Assembly: GCA_964019135.1 (NCBI GenBank) | Contig: OZ025248.1 | Coordinates: forward strand, 48,043,670 to 48,107,669 | DNA length: 64,000 nucleotides | From: Arenicola marina | Taxonomy: Eukaryota; Annelida; Polychaeta; Arenicolidae | Direction of reading: 5' to 3' | In this document: positions 47,401 through 59,577 of the stretch, one piece after another | How positions within the stretch are numbered: the first letter of the stretch is position 1 | Layout of the letters: each line of letters starts with the position of its first letter | Position numbers and translations under genes: made by a program | The notes under the pieces: generated by a model | Database searches by the model: none | What the model saw: the letters and a program-made list of their open reading frames with translations, nothing else | What the model was told of the DNA's origin: nothing

Positions 47401-50400
47401 TATGCAGTGTGTTCCTTAGTGTTATTATCGCTACCATGGCTGGTAATCCTCGTAAACGACCGCGAAATGAGTTATCACTGGCAGAAAAGGTATCCCTGAT
47501 AGAAATGTCGTCAGACAAATGTCAGCGACAGCTCGCGGAGTTGTTTTCAATTGGAAAAACACAGGTGCAACATATCATCAAGAGAAAGGATGAATATGTC
47601 GAGGCCTTTGAATTAAGTGCATCAAACGATAGGAAACGAATGAACATAGGATCGAATTTTGATGCTATACACAACGCCATGTGGGAATGGTTTTAAAAGG
47701 CGAGAGCTATGAACTTCCCGATATCAGGACCTATGATACAGGAGAAATCACGAGACTTTGCCATCAAACTCGGCTACGACAATTTCAAGGCTTCGAGACT
47801 ATTGTTTTCGTACTACATCTCCGACATCGACCCCCCCCCCCACCCTCACTGCATCTCACCGCCTTATTGTTGGCGCGAGGTGGTCTTAATAGCGGGGTTC
47901 CACTGTAGTTTAATGAAAGGAATGGTGTATTGTTGGCCGTAATACTTTCTAACGCAATATAGGAAGGTGTAACAGTTGTTTCTAGTCCGGGCAGCCTGTG
48001 CAAAATCAGGAGTCAACCCGAAACAAATTGCAATAGTAATCAAACCTGTTTTTTCTCATTCCTTATGTATCTGGTAATATCGTTACCGAAATCTATTCAT
48101 TGGAACATATTTTTTACGGGCGCAGTTTACCCTACCCCCGAAACACCAGCATGGATTACGTATTTGACCTTACACGAAGTGGCAGAAAAGCTTTGCAATT
48201 GAGACCCCTACTACGAATTTAGACCTTCGTAGCCTACCCCTAACCTGTAATGGAGTGTTACTTCATCTACCAAATGCAACCAACAAAAATACAATATCCC
48301 CAGTTTTCCGGCTGTCTATCGACACCGTGCATTTGCACAGCGCGCCGGATGGGTCTCAAGTGTGACAGACTGTAACTTTTCTATAAATTGTCCGATTTCC
48401 ACAATTTAATCGACTATATACGCGTTTTAACTTTGGGCAGATCTACCACCGTGCCGGTCTAGATAGGCAGGGTAAAAAATGGGGAGGCTCTATCTGCAAC
48501 GTTTCACTTTTAATAAGTGAAACGTTATAGGCAAATGAGGTGTGCCTCACCCCCAACATCGGGGGGAGGGAGGGGAGGTATTTATGTTCCTCGGGAAGGG
48601 GCTTTTCATTTGACCTTGAACTAAGAATGATGAAAATAATTCTTCGTGAACTGGGAATGACGTAGAAAGCGACCGTCGTGATCAAGGATTTTAATTCTTC
48701 ATGAAATGGGAATTTTAATATTAAATAACGGTGAATCAGCAAATCGCCAATCTATAACATGCATCCGCCCTTTCCTTTGTCTGCGGGGAGTGCTCGTTTT
48801 AATTCATCGTTACCTGGGAATCAAGAAATGTATTCTTTGTTATCAGGGAACACGATGCCCTCTTTCACCCCCCCCCCCTCCCGCGCCCAACATGGTGTGT
48901 CCCCTTCCATAACTTATGGTGTCTACGTTCCCGTCATTTAGGATACCACCCCAACCTGAGTTTCACCTCTCCCCTAACTTAGGGCGTCTCCTCTCTTCTA
49001 ATTTAGGGTGTCTACCCTCTCCTAACTTGGGGTACCACTCTAACTGACGGTACCACCCCAAGTTCGGGTGGTCCAACTTGGAGCATCTCCCTTGCCATAA
49101 CTTAAGGCCTCTCCCATTGCCAAACTTAATGCCTTCCAAATATTGGGTGTCTTCCCTCCCCAAATATTGGATGTCTCCCCTCTCCAACTTGGGGTGTCTA
49201 CTCTCCCCTAATTCTGGGTGTCCCCCCCATACCTTGCCTTTCCCCTCTCTACACTAGCGGTACACGTTAAAAACCTGGGGTGTCTTCCCTCTCCTAATTA
49301 AGGGTGTCTCCCTCCCCTAACTTGCGGTATCTCCCCTCTCCTAACTTGGAGTACCACCCCAATTGGGTTGCTTCCTTTTTCCTAATGCATGGTGTCTCCC
49401 CTCCCCTAATCTGAGGTGCCTCCCCTCCCCTAAGTTGGGATGTCTCCCCTGCCCTAACTTGGGGTGCCTTTCCTGTCATGTCAACTCATTTCTTCCCTTT
49501 CATAACTTGGGGTTTCTCCCCTCCCCAAACTTGGGGTACTACCCGAACTTGGGGTACTAAAACTTGCCACAACTTGCGCACCACCCCTCCAGAACGTAGT
49601 GGTGGCAGATCTAGGAATTTGAAAACGGGGGTTGGGTGTTCACTCGGGGCACCACCCCTAAATTGGGGTGTCTCCCCTTCCCTAAATTGGGGTGTCTCCC
49701 CTTCCCTAAATTGGTGTACCACCCGAATATTGAAAGTCCACTTACCTCCTAACTTAGGCTACCACGCCAACTCTTGGTGTCTTCCCTCTCCTAACTTAGA
49801 GTGTGTCCCCTCCCCTACCTTGAGGTGCCTCCCCTCTCCATGCTTGGGGCAGAGCCCCAATTTGAAGTGTCTTCCCTTCCCTATCTTTCGGCATCACCTG
49901 AATTTTGAATGTCTCCCCTCCCCTAAATTGGGGTACCGCCCCAACTTGCGGTGTCTTCCCTCCAATAACTTTGGGTACCATCCAAACTTGGAGTGTCTGC
50001 CCTTCCTACTCTCAGTCTTGCCTCCCCTAACTTAGGGTATGTCCCCTCTCCTAACTCCCTAAACCCCCTAACCCCCACCCCCACCCCTTCTCCCTTGGAT
50101 CCTGCTGAGTACCATCTGTACCGATAACATTGATACATTGACAGAGATGTAATATACAATATTGGGCGTCGTAGTTTAAACAAAAAGTCATTTTACCTCT
50201 CCCCTCCCCCCCCCCCCCAATCCCCTTCCCCTCCCACATACAGATTTTATTCATATGATCAGGATGAAAGGCGTCAACAATCGATTGCATTGCGAATATC
50301 GGACCATGTATGAAAAAGTCTGTCAAACCTAAGCCCCGTCCATCCGGCTTACCATGCAAATACACTGCGTCGATCGACAGTCGGAAAACAGAAAAAGAGG

Positions 50401-53400
50401 TTCTGAATGTAAAGATTTCCTTATAAATTTATCTATGTTTGTTGTATTTTGCAGTTTAAATAACTCTCTATCACGCAAACTGGAAATATGGGTATTGTAG
50501 GTCACAACTCGTAGTGCGGGTCTCGCACTAAGTCAGTGCCTCGCCTCCCTTTCATTTCGTTTATGTAAAAATACGTTGTTTCTTGTGGGGTTAATAGGGT
50601 AAAGTAAGTCACCCCCTTAAAAATATGTTCCAATGAATGGATTTTGGTAGATTTTTGGAAACACTACTCCTAGATACCTAAGGAATGAGCAAAAACAGGT
50701 TTCATTACTATTGCAATTTGTTTTGGGTACAGCCCTATTTTGCCCGGACTATTCTGTTTCTAAGATATGTCTATTTATTATGACAAGGCCTGGTGGCGTC
50801 AGTATTTACCCACGTTTTCCGTTCCTTACCTTTAGGAAATGTCTTTCTGCATTGGAACCCCAAGTCTGTCTGCACAGAGAGCTGTATCCAAGAGGAGCCT
50901 GAAGACCCGGTGGCGGAGGCGGACGGCGACGACCTGGGGGCCGTCGTGTACAAAATCGGTAAGATAAGGCGATGTGTGAACCCAGACATTGAAACTGGGT
51001 TTACAATGTATTACTGTCTATACAACCAGGCATTGGAAACTGGGTTACAATGTATTAGTGTCTATACAACCAGGCATTGGTACCGGGGTTACAATGTATT
51101 ACTGTCTATACAACCAGGCATTGGTACCGGGGTTACAATGTATTACTGTCTATACAACCAGGCATTGGTACCGGGATTACAATGTATTACTGTCTATACA
51201 ACCAGGCATTGGTACCGGGATTACAATGTATTACTGTCTATACAACCAGGCATTGGTACCGGGATTACAATGTATTACTCTCTATACAACCAGGCATTGG
51301 TACCGGGATTACAATGTATTACTGTCTATACAACCAGGCATTGGTACCGGGATTACAATGTATTACTGTCTATACAACCAGGCATTGGTACCGGGATTAC
51401 AATGTATTACTGTCTATACAACCAGGCATTGGTACCGGGATTACAATGTATTACTGTCTATACAACCAGGCATTGGTACCGGGATTACAATGTATTACTG
51501 TCTATACAACCAGGCATTGGTACCGGGGTTACAATGTATTACTGTCTATACAACCAGGCATTGGTACCGGGGTTACAATGTATTACTGTCTATACAACCA
51601 GGCATTGGTACCGGGATTACAATGTATTACTGTCTATACAACCAGGCATTGGTACCGGGATTACAATGTATTACTGTCTATACAACCAGGCATTGGTACC
51701 GGGATTACAATGTATTAGTGTCTATACAATCAGGCATTGGTAACGGGGTTACAATGTATTACTGTCAAAACAGCCAGGCATTGAAACCAGGATTACAAGG
51801 TAGTATTGTGAATCTTGTCATTTAAATTGGGATTACGGTACCTTGTATTACTTATAGGGATATCCAGGAATGAAGCTTACACTATCAACTCCTGAATCCT
51901 GTCATTGGAATGAAGATGACACTATTTACTGTTTGCCTGTCATTGGAATGATGATTACCCAGTATTACAGACTATAAATCCACACATTTAAATTAAATTT
52001 CCTTCAAGTAAAATCTTCTGTAAAGCCATGAATTGGAACCATGCATTGGAATGGGGATTACACTATGTTACTGTTAGTGACTAAGCCTTGAATGGAAATA
52101 ATACAGTTGCTGTATTACACCGTATACCCTCTGAGTCATGAGATTTGTCGAAGTACATGTCGACTACTCTGGATTGTTATGGTACATTAATTTGAAGCGC
52201 CTGGTTGATTCAAGAGATAGTCGATGGCTGACCGGTACATTAGTGTATTCCTCTCTGCAGGTGACCTTGGACATGTGACCTCCATTCAGCAGCCACGAGT
52301 TGAGGAAGGAGACTGCAGATACCTTCCCAATGAAATTCTGCAGGAGCGATTTGACCACTTGACGAAGGCTGATGTCTTCTCTGTGGCTCTGACAGTGCAT
52401 GAAGTTGTAAGTGTAACAACCTGTGCAGTTATAACATCGGTTTAATATTGGATTCTTGTGTTACGTGATCTACCATTTCGGCCATTTAGACATGTAATTT
52501 GTGATTTTGGTTTGAACGTAGTATGTTTGTGGTACGCCTATCCAACATGTTCATATGGTAATGTGCGTCTTATTTATCGACGAGTTTTGCTGGCGAGATC
52601 AGCACACGCCAACGTCTGGCCCTTGGTTAGGGAAGTTCGTCTGGCGTACTGTTCATAGCTGCCATGTATATTCCTCCGTTCCATTGGAGCATTTGTTCCT
52701 CCTCTGTCCACAACCGGGTTTACAGATCCTTGCTATCTTGATTTCGCGCCCATCAAGTCTAGCCAAGCGCCTTACTGGTTCAGCTGATAAGAAGGCTGAG
52801 CTGCATCAGCAGACCATGGGGTTTATGTCTCACCCAGCCCCCATTTCATTGTTCCTGGAGGTTTATCTGGTGTTTATGTCTCACCCAGCCCCCATTTCAT
52901 TGTCCCGTGAGGTTTATCTGGTGTTTATGTCTCACCCAGCCCCCATTTCATTGTTCCTGGAGGTTTATCTGGTGTTTATGTCTCACCCAGCCCCCATTTC
53001 ATTGTCCCGTGAGGTTTATCTGGTGTTTATGTCTCACCCAGCCCCCATTTCATTGTTCCTGGAGGTTTATCTGGTGTTTATGTCTCACCCAGCCCCCATT
53101 TCATTGTCCCGTGAGGTTTATCTGTTGTTTATTTCTCACCCAGCCCCCATTTCATTGTTCCTGGAGGTTTATCTGGTGTTTATGTCTCACCCAGCCCCCA
53201 TTTCATTGTACCGTGAGGTTTATCTGGTGTTTATGTCTCACCCAGCCCCCATTTCATTGTCCCGTGAGGTTTATCTGGTGTTTATGTTTGGTCCAGCCCC
53301 CATTTCATTGTCCCGTGAGGTTTATCTGGTGTTTATGTCTCACCCAGCCCCATATTTCATTGTCCCGTGTAGTTCATCTGGTGTTTATGTTTGGTCCAGC

Positions 53401-56400
53401 CCCCATTTCATTGTCCCGTGAGGTTTATCTGGTGTTTATGTCTCACCCAGCCCCCATTTCATTGTCCCGTGAGGTTTATCTGGTGTTTATGTCTCACCCA
53501 GCCCCCATTTCATTGTTCCTGGAGGTTTATCTGGTGTTTATGTCTCACCCAGCCCCCATTTCATTGTTCCTGGAGGTTTATCTGGTGTTTATGTCTCACC
53601 CAGCCCCCATTTCATTGTCCCGTGAGGTTTATCTGGTGTTTATGTCTCACCCAGCCCCCATTTCATTGTTCCTGGAGGTTTATCTGGTGTTTATGTCTCA
53701 CCCAGCCCCCATTTCATTGTCCCGGGAGGTTTATCTGGTGTTTATGTCTCACCCAGCCCTCATTTCATTGTCCCGTGAGGTTTATCTGGTGTTTATTTCT
53801 CACCCAGCCCCCATTTCATTGTCCCGTGAGGTTTATCTGGTGTTTATGTCTCACCCAGCCCCCATTTCATTGTCCCGTGAGGTTTATCTGGTGTTTATGT
53901 TTGGTCCAGCCCCCATTTCATTGTCCCGGGAGGTTTATCTGGTGTTTATGTCTCACCCAGCCCCCATTTCATTGTCCTGTGAGGTTTATCTGGTGTTTAT
54001 GTTTGGTCCAGCCCCCATTTCATTGTCCCGTGAGGTTCATCTGGTGTTTATGTTTGGTCCAGCCCCCATTTCATTGTCCCGTGAGGTTTATCTGGTGTTT
54101 ATGTCTCACCCAGCCCCATATTTCATTGTCCCGTGAGGTTCATCTGGTGTTTATGTTTGGTCCAGCCCCCATTTCATTGTCCCGTGAGGTTTATCTGGTG
54201 TTTATGTCTCACCCAGCCCCATATTTCATTGTCCCGTGAGGTTTATCTGGTGTTTATGTCTCACCCAGCCCCATATTTCATTGTCCCATGAGGTTCATCT
54301 GGTGTTTATGTTTGGTCCAGCCCACATTTCATTGTCCCGTGAGGTTTATCTGGTGTTTATGTCTCACCCAGCCCCCATTTCATTGTCCCGTGAGGTTTAT
54401 CTGGTGTTTATGTCTCACCCAGCCCCCATTTCATTGTTCCTGGAGGTTTATCTGGTGTTTATGTCTCACCCAGCCCCCATTTCATTGTCCCGTGAGGTTT
54501 ATCTGGTGTTTATGTCTCACCCAGCCCCCATTTCATTGTTCCTGGAGGTTTATCTGGTGTTTGTCTCACCCAGCCCCCATTTCATTGTCCCGTGAGGTTT
54601 ATCTGGTGTTTATTTCTCACCCAGCCCCCATTTCATTGTCCCGTGAGGTTTATCTGGTGTTTATGTCTCACCCAGCCCCCATTTCATTGTCCCGTGAGGT
54701 TTATCTGGTGTTTATGTTTGGTCCAGCCCCCATTTCATTGTCCCGGGAGGTTTATCTGGTGTTTAGGTCTCACCCAGCCCCCATTTCATTGTCCCGTGAG
54801 GTTTATCTGGTGTTTATGTTTGGTCCAGCCCCCATTTCATTGTCCCGTGAGGTTCATCTGGTGTTTATGTTTGGTCCAGCCCCCATTTCATTGTCCCGTG
54901 AGGTTTATCTGGTGTTTATGTCTCACCCAGCCCCATATTTCATTGTCCCGTGAGGTTCATCTGGTGTTTATGTTTGGTCCAGCCCCCATTTCATTGTCCC
55001 GTGAGGTTTATCTGGTGTTTATGTCTCACCCAGCCCCATATTTCATTGTCCCGTGAGGTTCATCTGGTGTTTATGTTTGGTCCAGCCCCCATTTCATTGT
55101 CCCGTGAGGTTTATCTGGTGTTTGTGTCTCACCCAGCCCCATATTTCATTGTCCCGTGAGGTTTATCTGGTGTTTATGTCTCACCCAGCCCCATATTTCA
55201 TTGTCCCGTGAGGTTTATCTGGTGTTTATGTCTCACCCAGCCCCATATTTCATTGTCCCGTGAGGTTTATCTGGTGTTTATGTCTCACCCAGCCCCCATT
55301 TCATTGTCCCGGGAGGTTTATCTGGTGTTTATGTCTCACCCAGCCCCCACTTCAGTGTCCCGGTCTCATGTAGCTCATTCCTGCGTGTATAAGTTACCTC
55401 AGACAGTGCAACACTAAGCCGTTGTGACCTGGTGCCTGGTCTGTCTTCAGGGTTCCGGGCACGAGCTCCCCAAGAACGGTCCGGTGTGGCACGCCATCCG
55501 CAGAGGGCAGCTCTCGCCGCTCGACCAGTGCTCCCCGGAGTTCAACAAACTTCTTCAGGTAGGAATGGAGAACAGTCAAGTCAAATCATTTATTCAAACC
55601 AAGCATACAAAAACCCTCTGACCTACAACAAGTCAAGGAAGGAACAAAAATTAATAAATAGGATATAAAAGTATACACTTGGTTTGGGAGACTCTAATAC
55701 AACTAATACCCAAGCTGGGTTGCTGGCGTTGGAACCACCCAAATATGTAATAGAAGATAAAGAAAATCGCGGCATATTAAACTTAAAATACGGGCCCTCC
55801 GCCACAACAATGTTGTGCGGTTAAGACAACCCAGTCGATTTATCTTACCAAGGAAATATATGCTGTGGTCGGTGAGAGAGATCGGTCGATATCAGGGTGA
55901 TTATTTAGTACGTGCTAATGCTATGTCAATGCTGCTTAAAAATCTGTCCGTCAAGGTTAAGTTGATCGTTTAGTTGGCGCCACTGCCGTATTGTATGCAC
56001 ACTAATTGTCATCATATGTCCATGTAATAATTGTTCTTGTCTTCGTGCACATCCGTGTAAAATAACAGTTTCCATTTGAAGTTGCCTTGATTCAAATATT
56101 TATCAGAAACAAGTACATGTATACAAATTACATTTAAAGGGACTGGTATTGTAATCTCTTAAACCTATATGATCCTACCATTAATTATGCAATACTTTTT
56201 ATGATATTGTAAGTGTTCCTGTTTTGCCGTTTATATGGTTGGGAAAATATGTGTTCCGTATCCATTGATCTTTGTTGCATGGCCTTTTACCGATTTGTGG
56301 GTTTGTTTTAACGGTTATGTACGTCTCGCAGAGCATGGTGCACGCCGATCCTGCGCAGCGGCCGTCTGCCACGGCCGTGCTTCAGAACGCAGCGCTCTCT

Positions 56401-57019
56401 CCATACTCCAAGAAGTCTAGAGCTCAGCTACGCAAGGAACTCAATGAGGAAAAGTTCAAGAACGAGCTGCTCTCAAAGTGAGTGACCTCGTTTTAGCGCA
56501 GCGGTTGAGCCGGAAAATGTAACGTATAGTTTGTTTATTCAATGATGACTTCACGTCAGAAGTTGCTTGTAAAATGGAATGCAGTGCTACATAATTTGTT
56601 TTTTGCATCTTCTATGCACAGCTTCATATTACAATTCTCAGGCCTATCCAAGGCGCTTTTATTCCTTGGACAGCTTCATTTTACAATTCTCAGGCCTATC
56701 CATGGCGCTTTTATTCCTCGGACAGCTTTATATTACAATTCTTAGTCCTTCCTATCCATGGCACATTTCTCCTTAACTTTCACTTTCTCCTCTCCTTGTT
56801 GAGCTGGCTGAGCTGCAGATGGTTTACAATATATTTTCCGCCGATTCACGCTTCATGTTCTGGCTCTCCCGTTGCAGACAACTGGAAGAGGCGAAGCAGC
56901 AGCAGAGTCCGGTGCAGCCTGCCCCCGTGGAGAGCCAGCTCGGGCTGCAGCCCAATCACCGCGGCTCTCGCATCATAGGCCGCAAAGTCAACCGGAGTCG
57001 CAGCGTCCAGTGCTTCTAG
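41458..57019 (+). CDS. WEE1: Wee1-type cell-cycle inhibitory protein kinase, complete, ten exons
   Basis: Exons 41458-42122, 44336-44396, 45294-45463, 45806-45927, 46499-46639, 50836-50958, 52261-52406, 55451-55558, 56332-56477 and 56878-57019. All are GT-AG and in phase; 1,824 nt, 607 residues, near vertebrate WEE1 (646). The N-terminal part has Ser/Thr-Pro sites and the Wee1-specific DTPHTPKSLL. The kinase domain shows GDGEFGSV, YAIKKSKRP (lysine), ALNEVYAHAVLG (helix C), RYYSAWAE, CNGGSLADL, VHLDIKPGN and GDLGHVT (DLG in place of DFG, as in the family). The C-terminal ELNEEKFKNELL and IIGRKVNRSRS resemble the WEE1 tail. WEE1 phosphorylates the inhibitory Tyr of CDK1 in the nucleus to hold G2. 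The start is uncertain: ATG 41458 (MSFCRG) is chosen because a RLYF motif like that of vertebrate Wee1 follows. Alternatives are 41446 or 41598, or an upstream exon joined at the acceptor ending 41471. Confidence 0.93.
42363..42874. mobile_element. Foldback DNA element with 9-bp target duplication (WEE1 intron 1)
   Basis: The left arm 42363-42543 and right arm 42705-42874 are long inverted repeats (about 170-180 bp, roughly 95 percent identical), both starting TAGCCCTGGTACATGCCTCT from the outside. The perfect 9-bp direct repeat GGTCGGTCA flanks the element (42354-42362 and 42875-42883). The 160-bp centre has no open frame. Long arms and a 9-bp duplication resemble Mutator-like or foldback elements. 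Confidence 0.88.
43311..43591. mobile_element. Second foldback element (WEE1 intron 1)
   Basis: Begins ATGGCAGAAA and ends TTTTCTGCCAT. The arms (about 43311-43425 and 43480-43591) share GTGCCCATGGCT, CATGGCTGACT and AGCAGGAGTTGGCAG or a close match in inverted order, about 80-85 percent identical with small indels. The sequence differs from the 42363-42874 element. No clear target duplication. Confidence 0.75.
46749..47905 (+). mobile_element. Tigger/pogo-like Tc1-mariner relic, TA-flanked (WEE1 intron 5)
   Basis: The ends CAGTGGAAACCCGCTTTAAG and (inverse) CTTAATAGCGGGGTTCCACTG form inverted repeats, and TA flanks both sides (46747-46748, 47906-47907). AATGTGACCACC/AAGACCACC motifs are repeated inside the left end. 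The interior keeps only the N-terminal part of a transposase, so this is a non-autonomous deletion copy of about 1.16 kb. Confidence 0.88.
47436..47793 (+). pseudogene. Truncated CENP-B/Tigger-type transposase, DNA-binding part only
   Basis: Starts ACCATGGCTGG and translates to MAGNPRKRPRNELSLAEKVS, typical of the pogo/CENP-B helix-turn-helix. The frame runs to MWEWF, meets TAA at 47694-47696, then continues in the same frame as KARAMNFPISGPMIQEK and GYDNFKAS before homology stops. The DDE catalytic domain is absent. It is broken by a nonsense codon and an internal deletion. Confidence 0.85.
48930..50060. repeat. Degenerate CT-rich tandem repeat (WEE1 intron 5)
   Basis: Dozens of imperfect copies of TGTCTCCCCTCCCCTAACTT plus GGGGTACCACCCCAACTTG-like sequence, with irregular spacing of about 20-40 bp. 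Units are far more diverged than in the other arrays, so this looks like an old minisatellite that no longer homogenises. Confidence 0.8.
50979..51800. repeat. Intronic minisatellite, 44-bp unit (WEE1 intron 6)
   Basis: About 18 units of 44 bp with CATTGGTACCGGGATTACAA and TACTGTCTATACAACCAGG. It starts about 20 bp after the donor of exon 50836-50958. Edge units carry GGAAACTGGG or GAAACCAGG in place of GGTACCGGG. Downstream to 52100, diverged CATTGGAAT remnants suggest decayed units. Plus-strand frames of about 200-316 codons here extend from the real exon but are not expected in the mRNA. Confidence 0.95.
52818..55365. repeat. Intronic minisatellite, 51-bp unit, about 50 copies (WEE1 intron 7)
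   Basis: Units of 51 bp (17 codons) with CACCCAGCCCCCATTTCATT and AGGTTTATCTGGTGTTTATG. Three two-state positions vary: TCTCACCC or TTTGGTCC, TCCCGTGAGG or TTCCTGGAGG, and GGTTTATC or GGTTCATC. A 52-bp form (CCCCATATTTC) alternates with the 51-bp form in a 103-bp higher-order repeat, for example stepping at 54850, 54953 and 55056. The array ends about 85 bp before exon 55451. Its long plus-strand frames are period artefacts. Confidence 0.96.
56618..56764. repeat. Short tandem repeat, 52-bp unit, 2.7 copies (WEE1 intron 9)
   Basis: Units contain TTACAATTCTCAGGCCTATC and GGCGCTTTTATTCCT. It lies between exons 56332-56477 and 56878-57019. Confidence 0.9.
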
Positions 57020-58315
57020 CGCCCGCCTCCTGGGCCTCCACCCCCGCCCCACCCGTTCCCCTGCCGCTCTCAAGTGCTAATTACTGTCGCTATTTCCGCC
57101 ATGTGATATCCATGTCTTGAATGAATCCAGCGTAGCGGGGTGTGGGTGTGTGGGCTATTTTTTTATCACCGCTGAAATGCATATTATATGCTGGGATGCC
57201 ATTTGTTTTTACAATGAGGGTGCCATTGTGGTGATTGTTACACGTGGCCGGTGTTGGCTTTGTTTGTTACCCCGACTCGCTGTCCACGGCGCCATATGTT
57301 GCACATCACACGCATAATCTCCCCGCAGTTCACGGGCAAAGCAAAATGAGGTCGGACTGTTACTTGGCGTTACTGCACCCGCCAGTCACGTTTTGGCCAA
57401 AACAAATTATCATTTTATCATGTGAATTTTACTCTGATTCAATTTGTATCTGTTTTACAACAGTTTTGACTTTAGGACTATAGTGATTATTACGTCCAGC
57501 TTGGCGAGTCGATGGCAACCCGTTTGTATTATATAGTTGACTATATCTGATGAATGCTTAGGCCTGTATTGTCCTTTAGGTAGGTTTGGGAAATGGGTAG
57601 TCTAATACTGAATCTGGCTTGTCTGTCGAGAGTGATGTCGGTAATGTTATGTAGATAAAATCGCGAACAGATTTGCCCTTCAGATTTGAAGAATGTATCT
57701 TACTACTGCGGAATTAACTGTTTCCTATAACATAGTGTTTAATATAAATATATTAAAAAAAAAAACATTTCGAATGTATTATATATAGAAATCAAATTAT
57801 TTTGGCGAGTGTTATCAATGTCCTAATAAGTTCTATATTCCTATTCTGCGTGATAGTTGTTGGCTTAGTCTGGACTTCCTCACAGATTTCTTTACATCCC
57901 CCAGTGTAGTCTGCATCGTAATGACGTCATCCGCCTAAGTGACCGCTAGAATTATTCGTTAAGCTCTGAGCTTTCAAACTGCTGGCCCAGTAGTGAAAGC
58001 GGTGTCAGGTAGCGACGCCTTGCGGGGGAGACTTCGCTGTCATATCGCAATTGGCAACAATCTGTTTAATCATTGATTTGTAAGCATGCTGATGGCAAGT
58101 GGTCGCGATTTACGTTAAGATTACTTGTGCCATTTAACGAGTTCGTTGCTGCTGCTGCGTGCTTAAGACTTAATTAGAACCTCTTCTCCGACGGCTACTT
58201 GACTGTTGCCAAGTGTGTAGTTGGTCAACTACTTTGTGACGATCATTATTGAGAAGCCGTATGCTCTTACAGCAGCTTTCAGTCTGGTGTTGTGTCAGTC
58301 CCTTAGAACGCTGGA
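57020..58315. other. WEE1 3' flank, no further gene recognised
   Basis: Contains the presumed WEE1 3' UTR, GC-rich at first and then AT-rich. An A11 run occurs near 57754-57764. No canonical AATAAA signal is convincing and no other coding or RNA gene is recognised. Confidence 0.45.
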
Positions 58316-59062
58316 CCATTATTTGCCGGTAGCTCCGGCTGAGTGACACATGGTCCATTATCAGCCGGTTCATCTGCTGCTAGCTCAGGCTGAGTGACAC
58401 ATGGACCATTATCAGCCGGTCCATCTGCTGCTAGCTCAGGCTGAGTGACACATGGACCATTATCAGCCGGTTCATCTGCTGCTAGCTCAGGCTGAGTGAC
58501 ACATGGACCATTATCAGCCGGTTCATCTGCTGCTAGCTCAGGCTGAGTGACACATGGACCATTATCAGCCGGTTCATCTGCTGCTAGCTCAGGCTGAGTG
58601 ACACATGGACCATTATCAGCCGGTTCATCTGCTGCTAGCTCAGGCTGAGTGACACATGGACCATTATCAGCCGGTTCATCTGCTGCTAGCTTAGGCTGAG
58701 TGACACATGGACCATTATCAGCCGGTCCATCTGCTGCTAGCTCAGGCTGAGTGACACATGGACCATTATCAGCCGGTCCATCTGCTGCTAGCTCAGGCTG
58801 AGTGACACATGGACCATTATCAGCCGGTCCATCTGCTGCTAGCTCAGGCTGAGTGACACATGGACCATTATCAGCCGGTTCATCTGCTGCCAGCTCAGGC
58901 TGAGTGACACATGGACCATTATCAGCCGGTTCATCTGCTGCTAGCTCAGGCTGAGTGACACATGGACCATTATCAGCCTGTTCATCTGCTGCTAGCTCAG
59001 GCTGAGTGACACATGGACCATTATCAGCCGGTCCATCTGCTGCTAGCTCAGGCTGAGTGATA
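58316..59062. repeat. Minisatellite, 51-bp unit, about 14 copies
   Basis: Near-identical 51-bp units with CATCTGCTGCTAGCTCAGGC and GACACATGGACCATTATCAG. The unit holds the palindromic core CTCAGGCTGAG. The main variable base is CCGGTT versus CCGGTC. The first unit (58316-58370) is the most diverged. Confidence 0.96.
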
Positions 59063-59577
59063 TGGACCGTTAATTATTTGATTAGTTATTTAATGACTTT
59101 TATTGCAAGCTAAGAGTTGTGTTCATATATATTTAACTCTAAGCGGCCAGTACGCACGGTTCTAAATGAACCTTTTACCATTCATTTCATCCTGAATTTA
59201 TTGTTTTGCTGTTTTAGAAACATCTTTAATTTTTAGAGTTCATGGCTTTGCAGGTACTGCAATCAGTTTGTATCAAAATATAAATCCAATAAGGATGAGG
59301 TGTATATACTATATGAGGGGGCGGGATAATTATAACGTACATTTTGTATTGTGTAATTCTTACTTATTGACGACGAATACAGATCTAGGACATATATATC
59401 CCGCGGGGTGATCCTTAGGTGGGCAGCGGAGACGTCATGCAAACCTGTCTATGAAGTATCCCGTTATTTTAATGCGATGTTAAATAAACTCTATGCACGA
59501 TTTCTTACGCCGTTCATTTGTTCTTGATGGCCTAATTTGTCGCTTTCATTTCCCATGGAATGGCCTTCCAAATCACA

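Noticed and set aside
50793..51743. 316-codon frame joining a WEE1 exon to the 44-bp array
   Set aside because: Only 50836-50958 is exon. It ends at a good donor (GGTAAGATA) and joins exon 52261 in phase with conserved Wee1 sequence, so the rest is readthrough into repeat.
52555..55417. Plus-strand frames up to 409 codons (CLTQPPFHC / SHPAPISL repeats)
   Set aside because: The 51-bp period keeps any stop-free frame open. The region lies inside WEE1 intron 7, whose flanking exons join perfectly without it.
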